From Phaseolus vulgaris (Eukaryota > Streptophyta > Magnoliopsida > Fabales > Fabaceae), in assembly GCF_000499845.2 (NCBI RefSeq), contig NC_023756.2, forward strand, positions 43,029,393 to 43,093,392: DNA of 64,000 nt, given 5' to 3'. Below are positions 59,406 to 64,000 of the stretch, piece by piece. The notes under the pieces were generated by a model that ran no database searches, had not been told where the DNA came from, and was given only the letters and a program-made list of their open reading frames with translations. The translations under genes and the position numbers were made by a program. Every line of letters begins with the position of its first letter. Position 1 is the first letter of the stretch.

Positions 59406-59680
59406 GATCATGAGGAAGGTTCATCATTTTTTAAACAACGTAAACAAAAAAAGACAAACAATAAAGTGACAATGACCAAAACTTTTGAATATATAAGATA
59501 TATCTTTGCCAATTTTTTTGAAGAAACCAGATATGAACTTGTGATGTTCCTATAGGACATCACTACAATACTGAAGAAGTCTACGATGGTGCCCATCAAC
59601 CAAGTTTGTGGTTGTCAAAACTACTCTTGAGAAAAAAAAAAAGAATACCCATACTCTTGGTGGACGGCTTTGTACCGTAA
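59406..59680 (-). pseudogene. Val-Pro-x family member 3, dead copy
   Basis: Read on the minus strand: the upstream double ATG is lost and the signal-peptide T-rich stretch has a frameshift. Then come VVLTTTNLVDGHHRRLLQY, a stop near the start of the EHH motif, SGFFKKIGKDISY, and in another frame VIVTLLFVFFCLRCLKNDEP, which is the membrane helix and tail. The Val-Pro-x tract is absent. Its flanks (3' region near 59030-59395 and upstream 59700-60740) are otherwise those of the family. A TATA-like stretch at 59730 is altered. Confidence 0.78.
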
Positions 59681-59699
59681 AAAAATGTTAATGAGACAG

Positions 59700-60297
59700 T
59701 TAGATGCAATGAAAGAAAGTTACATATTTATTTAATTATATATTAGTTTAAAAAGAGAGAGGTGAAGATGAAGTTAATATAGTGCATGCATTTAATGATA
59801 TTTTGAGAAGAAATTTTTTTCATAGTTATTGTTGTTATAAGCTTGATTTTATTTACAAGGTAATCATTTTAAATAAAAAATGTTTTAGTACAACATGAGT
59901 GATTATTTAGAATCCTCACTCTAAAATGTATGAACATATTTTTTATTTTATAATTAATAAAATAAATATTAATAATATTAATTTTTTAAAAATATTTTAT
60001 TTATAATTATGTACTAATCAACTACATATGTTACATTATTATAATAACAACAAATTGTGAAACAACCAAATTATCAATCAATATATATTATTGATTTTTT
60101 TTCTTTGAAATGTGGCAATTACCATGTCAATAAAATAATGTATTTATTTATGATATATTTAGTTATTTGGGTCATTCTAATTGATAGGCCAATAATATAC
60201 TCTCTTTTTTTTAATAGGAAAGTTAGTATAATCTGATATATTTTATTCAAATTTAGAATAGATTTAAATTAAAAAAATTCACAAGATTTATTCTCAG

Positions 60298-60330
<33 letters not shown>

Positions 60331-61100
60331 TATTTTACCACATAATAACACCTTAAAATATATGTTTCTACAGTTATAAAGTTGAGATTATTTTGTTACT
60401 TTAATTTATAAATATGCATAATTATATATTGATTACCTATTCATTACTTTGTATATTTTGATTTGAATTGATATATACTATATATTATTCATATTATTTC
60501 ATATCATATTAAAATTAATATTATTTTAAATGAAATAATTAGCTAGATTGTGAACAACAAATAATTCTTTGTAAAATATTCATCATTATTATTATTTTAT
60601 TATTATAAATTGAAAACATTAGTATTAAAAAAAATTAACTTATGTCATTTTAGTATGTTTAGATTTTTTTTTCATATTACTTACTTCATCTTATTATTTT
60701 TGATATTTTTGTTTAATGTTATTGTTTTTTTTTTATAGTTTCACCTTTATAAATTATTTGCGTAAAATAAAATAACCTCTAAGTACACAAAACAACATAA
60801 TATATATAAAAAAAACACACAAATAATCAAACATCTAATTCAAGTTTTAAATTAATAACAAATCATTTCATTTCATGATATATTTATTCTCAAGAACTTG
60901 ATAATAAAAAGGAAAGAGAGCACATGTACACCAGAGTTTAAAATGATAAAAAAGAATTGAAATTATTATTTCTTTAGTAACAATGAGTGTTACAAAATCA
61001 TGATCAAATAAATATAAAACTAATATCACAAATAAGATAAATCATATTAAAACAATAACCTAATGGTCCTAAATATATTTATTGAAAGTGTGCACTTATA
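59700..61100. other. Array spacer between members 3 and 4
   Basis: Upstream DNA of member 3 with AGTGCATGCA at 59781-59790 and a (TA)n run at 60298-60325 followed by ACCACATAATAACACC. From about 60770 it is the 3' flank of member 4. No further gene. Confidence 0.6.
60298..60325. repeat. (TA)n microsatellite upstream of member 3
   Basis: About 14 TA units at the same relative place as those at 38021 and 62300. Confidence 0.9.
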
Positions 61101-61115
61101 TTTTGATGCAGTGCA

Positions 61116-61472
61116 TCACTCTTGTGGTTGTGAGGAAGGTTCATCCATTTTGAAGTAATATAACCAAAGCAAGAAATTCAATATGGTGACCATGATCAGA
61201 AACGAAAAGATGATAATTAAAATAATTAATATATCATTGCCAACATAATGATGTTTCTTAAGCACATTGGGGACATTAGGGAAATTAGGGACATTGGGGA
61301 CAAAAGGGACATTGGGAACAAAAGGGACATTAGGGACTAAAGGGACATTAGGAACATCATCCTGAAGAAGTATACGGTGATGCCCATAAACCATGTTAGT
61401 GGCTGCCAAAACTGTCGCTGAGAACAAAAAGAGAATGGACATTCTCTTGGTAAGTGACTTTGTGCACATCAT
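61116..61472 (-). CDS. Val-Pro-x family member 4
   Basis: 118 residues beginning MMCTKSLTKRMSILFLFSAT. A signal peptide (about 10-24, LFLFSATVLAATN) is followed by the family motif MVYGHHRILLQDDVP and about ten Val-Pro-x units (NVPLVPNVPFVPNVPFVPNV, then PNFPNVPNV). LKKHHY stands where EHH is in others. A membrane helix (about 83-106, IILIIIFSFLIMVTILNFLL) and a short tail KMDEPSSQPQE complete it. It lacks the amphipathic segment found before the helix in members 2 and 5, so it is the shortest repeat-bearing copy. A cell-surface or endomembrane protein is inferred; function unknown. Confidence 0.72.
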   Translation of the reverse strand: MMCTKSLTKRMSILFLFSATVLAATNMVYGHHRILLQDDVPNVPLVPNVPFVPNVPFVPNVPNFPNVPNVLKKHHYVGNDILIILIIIFSFLIMVTILNFLLWLYYFKMDEPSSQPQE

Positions 61473-61574
61473 TTTGTATGGAGAAGATTTTGTTGGTAGA
61501 ATTAACTTTGAACACCTTAGAAAAAATGTTAATGAAAGAATTAGTTGTGATAGAAAAGAGTTGCATATTTTGTT

Positions 61575-61584
61575 TATTTATATA
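61575..61584 (-). promoter_or_regulatory. TATA box of family member 4
   Basis: TATATAAATA on the minus strand about 100 bp upstream of the ATG. The GTGCATGCATGCA (RY-type) motif lies upstream at 61624-61636. Confidence 0.75.
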
Positions 61585-62299
61585 TTAGTTTCAGAGAAGA
61601 GAGGTGAAAAGGGAATGAATGTAGTGCATGCATGCAGTTAATGATCATTATGAGAGGAAAAATTATTATTGTTGTTGCTTGATTTTGTCCCCAATTACAT
61701 AATAATCATTTTAAATGAGAAATGATTTAGGAGAACATGTGTGATTATTTAAAATCCTCACTCTATCAGAAAAATATATGAACATATTTTTTTAATAATT
61801 AATACAAAAAATATTAATAATTACATTTTTTAAAAGATTTTATTTATAATTATGTAGTAATCAACTACATATTTTACATTATTATAATAAAAAAACTGTG
61901 AAATAAGCAAATTATCAATCAATAATATTGTTTTTTCTTTGAAATGTGACATTATTATAATATATTATAATAATAAAAAATTGTGACAGTTTGAAATATG
62001 AGAGAACTTGTTTATTTAACTTTTTTTTATAATTCTTAAAATTAACTGGATTGATTAAATCATAATTTTACAGATAAATTTTATTTTAAATTGTATAGCA
62101 ATTAATTTATTAAAAAAATTTAAATCATTTTTTATAATTACCATAATCAATTACCACGTCAATAAAATAATGTATTTATTTATAATCAATTGCTAGGCCA
62201 ATAATATATTTTTTTAATTGGAAAGTTACTATAATCTGATATATTTTATTCAAATTTATAATAAATTAAAATTAAAATTTTCGCAAGATTCATTCTCAA

Positions 62300-62325
62300 A
62301 ATATATATATATATATATATATATA
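62300..62325. repeat. (TA)n microsatellite upstream of member 4
   Basis: About 13 TA units, homologous in position to those at 38021 and 60298. Confidence 0.9.
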
Positions 62326-62756
62326 ACACCTCTATTTAGTATGTTCCGATTGTTGAGATTGTTTTGTTACTTTAATATATAAATATACATAATTATATAT
62401 TAATTACCTAGTTATTACTGTGTATATTTTAATTTGAATTGATTTAAATGAATTAATATAATTTTTTTTATAAAAGTTTTTACATTAACTAATCTCAAAT
62501 AACAACACTTATCTGTCATCACTTAAAAAATTATTAAAAACAAAAAAGAAAATACAAAAACGTGGAGAACTATACCAAAATCCACATGCTAACAAATATG
62601 ATACATAATAAATTATACTTATTCATGTAAAAACGAATTAATATTATTAATATATACTATATATTATTCATATTATTTCATATCATATTAAAATTAATAT
62701 TTTTTTAAATAAAATAATTAGCTAGATTTTGAACAAAAAATAATGTTTTTAAATAT

Positions 62757-62758
62757 TA

Positions 62759-62844
<86 letters not shown>
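62757..62844. repeat. (ATT)n microsatellite, about 28 units
   Basis: About 86 bp of uninterrupted ATT triplets in the upstream spacer of member 4. The corresponding spacer of member 3 (near 60590) has only four or five imperfect units, so it has expanded since duplication. The poly-Tyr frame across it is an artefact. Confidence 0.93.
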
Positions 62845-63356
62845 CAAATCAAAACATTAGTATTAAACAAACTTAACTTATGTCATTTTATTAAGTTTAG
62901 ATTTTTTTTCGTATTACTTACTTCATCTTTTTATTTTATATATTTTTGTTTTGTGTTTTTTTTTTATATAGTTTCATCTTTATAAATTATTTGCATAACA
63001 TAAAAGGAACCTCTAACTACACAAAACAATACACAATATACAAAAATAAAAATAAAAAACACACAAATAATCAAACAACTAATTCAAGTTTCCAAATTAA
63101 TATTAAGTCATTTCATGATATATTTATTGTCAACAACTTCATAGACAAAAAAAAGATAGAGCAAATGTATGCAAGAGTTTGGAGTAATAAAAAAGAATTG
63201 AAAATATTATTTGTTTAGTAAAAAGGAGTGTTACACAATCATGACCAAATAAGTAGAAAACTAAACTCACTAATAAGATAAATCATGTCAAAACAATAAC
63301 CTAATGGTCCTAAATATACTTATTGAACGTGTGCACTTATATTTTGATGCAGTGCA

Positions 63357-63857
63357 TCACTCCTCTTGTGGTTGTTCTGGTTGTTGTGGTTGTGCAGAAG
63401 GTTGACCCTTTTTGAAGCAACGTAACCAAATGAAGACAACTAATAAGATGATAATGACAAAAAATACAAAGATGGTAATGTAACTAACAATGCCAAAACT
63501 ATTGAATGTATGAGATATTTTTTTGAAGAAATCAGGTATGTCATGATGTTCCTCAGGCCCATCGGGGACATCAGGGAAATTAGGGACATTGGGGACAAAA
63601 GGGACATTAGGTACATCAGGAACAAAAGGGACATTAGGGACATTGGGAACAAAAGGGACATTGGGGACATTGGGGACAAAAGGAACATTAGGGACAAAAG
63701 GGACATTAGGGACAAAAGGAACATTTGGGACATTAAGGACATCACCCTGAAGAAGTTTACGGTTGTGCCCATCAACTTTGTTAGTGGCTGTCACAACTGC
63801 TATTGAGAACAAAAAAAGAATGCACATGCTCTTGGTGAGTGGTTTTGTCGACATCAT
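63357..63857 (-). CDS. Val-Pro-x family member 5 (longest repeat tract)
   Basis: 166 residues from MMSTKPLTKSMCILFLF; the ATG at 63857 is chosen because the MM start is shared by members 1 and 4, although an in-frame ATG lies 14 codons upstream. A signal peptide (about 10-25) leads to KVDGHNRKLLQGDVLNVP, then a tract of about 22 Val-Pro-x units (roughly 42-100) alternating Asn and Phe (VPNVPFVPNVPFVPNV, later VPDVPNVPFVPNVPNF). PEEHHDIPDFFKKI, a membrane helix (about 127-150, ITIFVFFVIIILLVVFIWL) and a Gln/Pro/Glu tail (SAQPQQPEQPQEE) follow. It shares GIVSYITIFVF with member 2. Function unknown; a secreted or surface-displayed extended repeat anchored by one helix is inferred. Confidence 0.75.
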   Translation of the reverse strand: MMSTKPLTKSMCILFLFSIAVVTATNKVDGHNRKLLQGDVLNVPNVPFVPNVPFVPNVPFVPNVPNVPFVPNVPNVPFVPDVPNVPFVPNVPNFPDVPDGPEEHHDIPDFFKKISHTFNSFGIVSYITIFVFFVIIILLVVFIWLRCFKKGQPSAQPQQPEQPQEE

Positions 63858-63957
63858 TTTGTATGGAAAAGATTTTGTTGGAATAATTAACTTGAACACC
63901 GTAGAAAAATGCTAATGAAAGAGTTAGTTGTGATAGGAAAAAGTTGCATATTTTGTT

Positions 63958-63967
63958 TATTTATATA
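63958..63967 (-). promoter_or_regulatory. TATA box of family member 5
   Basis: TATATAAATA on the minus strand about 100 bp upstream of the ATG. The window ends before the expected RY-type motif. Confidence 0.72.
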
Positions 63968-64000
63968 TTAGTTTCATAGAAGAGAGATGAAGAACGAATC

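Larger units (their letters stand above)
61640..63340. other. Array spacer between members 4 and 5
   Basis: Upstream DNA of member 4, with (TA)n at 62300-62325, an insertion of about 170 bp near 62465-62640 absent from the equivalent region of member 3, and the large ATT microsatellite. From about 62990 it is the 3' flank of member 5. Confidence 0.55.

Noticed and set aside
62743..62985. Poly-tyrosine frame
   Set aside because: Translation of the ATT microsatellite.
63510..63806. Plus-strand frame rich in RDIRDIGDKRDI repeats
   Set aside because: It is the antisense reading of the Val-Pro-x repeat of member 5; the sense frame has leader and membrane helix.

Overview
This window is plant nuclear DNA: AT-rich, with intron-containing genes using GT..AG splice sites, plant retrotransposons, and CACTA and Mutator-type elements. 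The gene families and repeat types suggest a legume, perhaps a phaseoloid bean such as Vigna or Phaseolus; that placement is inference. No bacterial or organellar operon, CRISPR array, rRNA or tRNA gene was seen.

Gene-bearing left part (1-26 kb). (1) The 3' exons of an Rxt3-type histone-deacetylase-complex gene (+, 517-4764). (2) A PIF/Harbinger-derived pair on the minus strand: an ALP1/HARBI1-like transposase-derived gene (9074-10500) that seems to lack the third catalytic acid, and a small MYB/SANT-protein-tail gene just upstream of it (10752-11524). (3) An organelle-type PPR gene (+, 12648-13709). (4) A broken LRR receptor kinase (about 15259-16320). (5) A LigB/DODA-like extradiol dioxygenase gene with three exons (-, 18885-20261). 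(6) A single-exon BYPASS1-like gene (-, 25177-26115). Between them lie short Mutator-like MITEs, several with intact 9-bp target-site duplications.

AT-rich middle (26-44 kb). This is mostly non-coding, with LTR fragments, a hairpin MITE, two TRIM-type miniature retrotransposons, a GC-rich LTR-like block (42.47-43.62 kb) and the first two members of a tandem gene family. The family encodes small proteins with a signal peptide, usually a run of Val-Pro-x tripeptides, a membrane segment and a short polar or proline-rich tail.

Nested transposons (44.6-55.3 kb). A decayed Ty3/gypsy element is followed by a complete CACTA element (47585-55249, 3-bp duplication ATC) whose transposase genes are broken. 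The CACTA element carries a captured, antisense fragment of a YTH-domain (ECT-type m6A reader) gene.

Right part (56.8-64 kb). A carboxylesterase gene of the CXE18 type (+, 56843-57907) is followed by three more members of the Val-Pro-x family (one dead), all minus strand and head to tail. The family therefore has five recognisable members, split into 2 + 3 by the transposon and carboxylesterase block. The family and the gene-capturing CACTA element are the most unusual content of the window.
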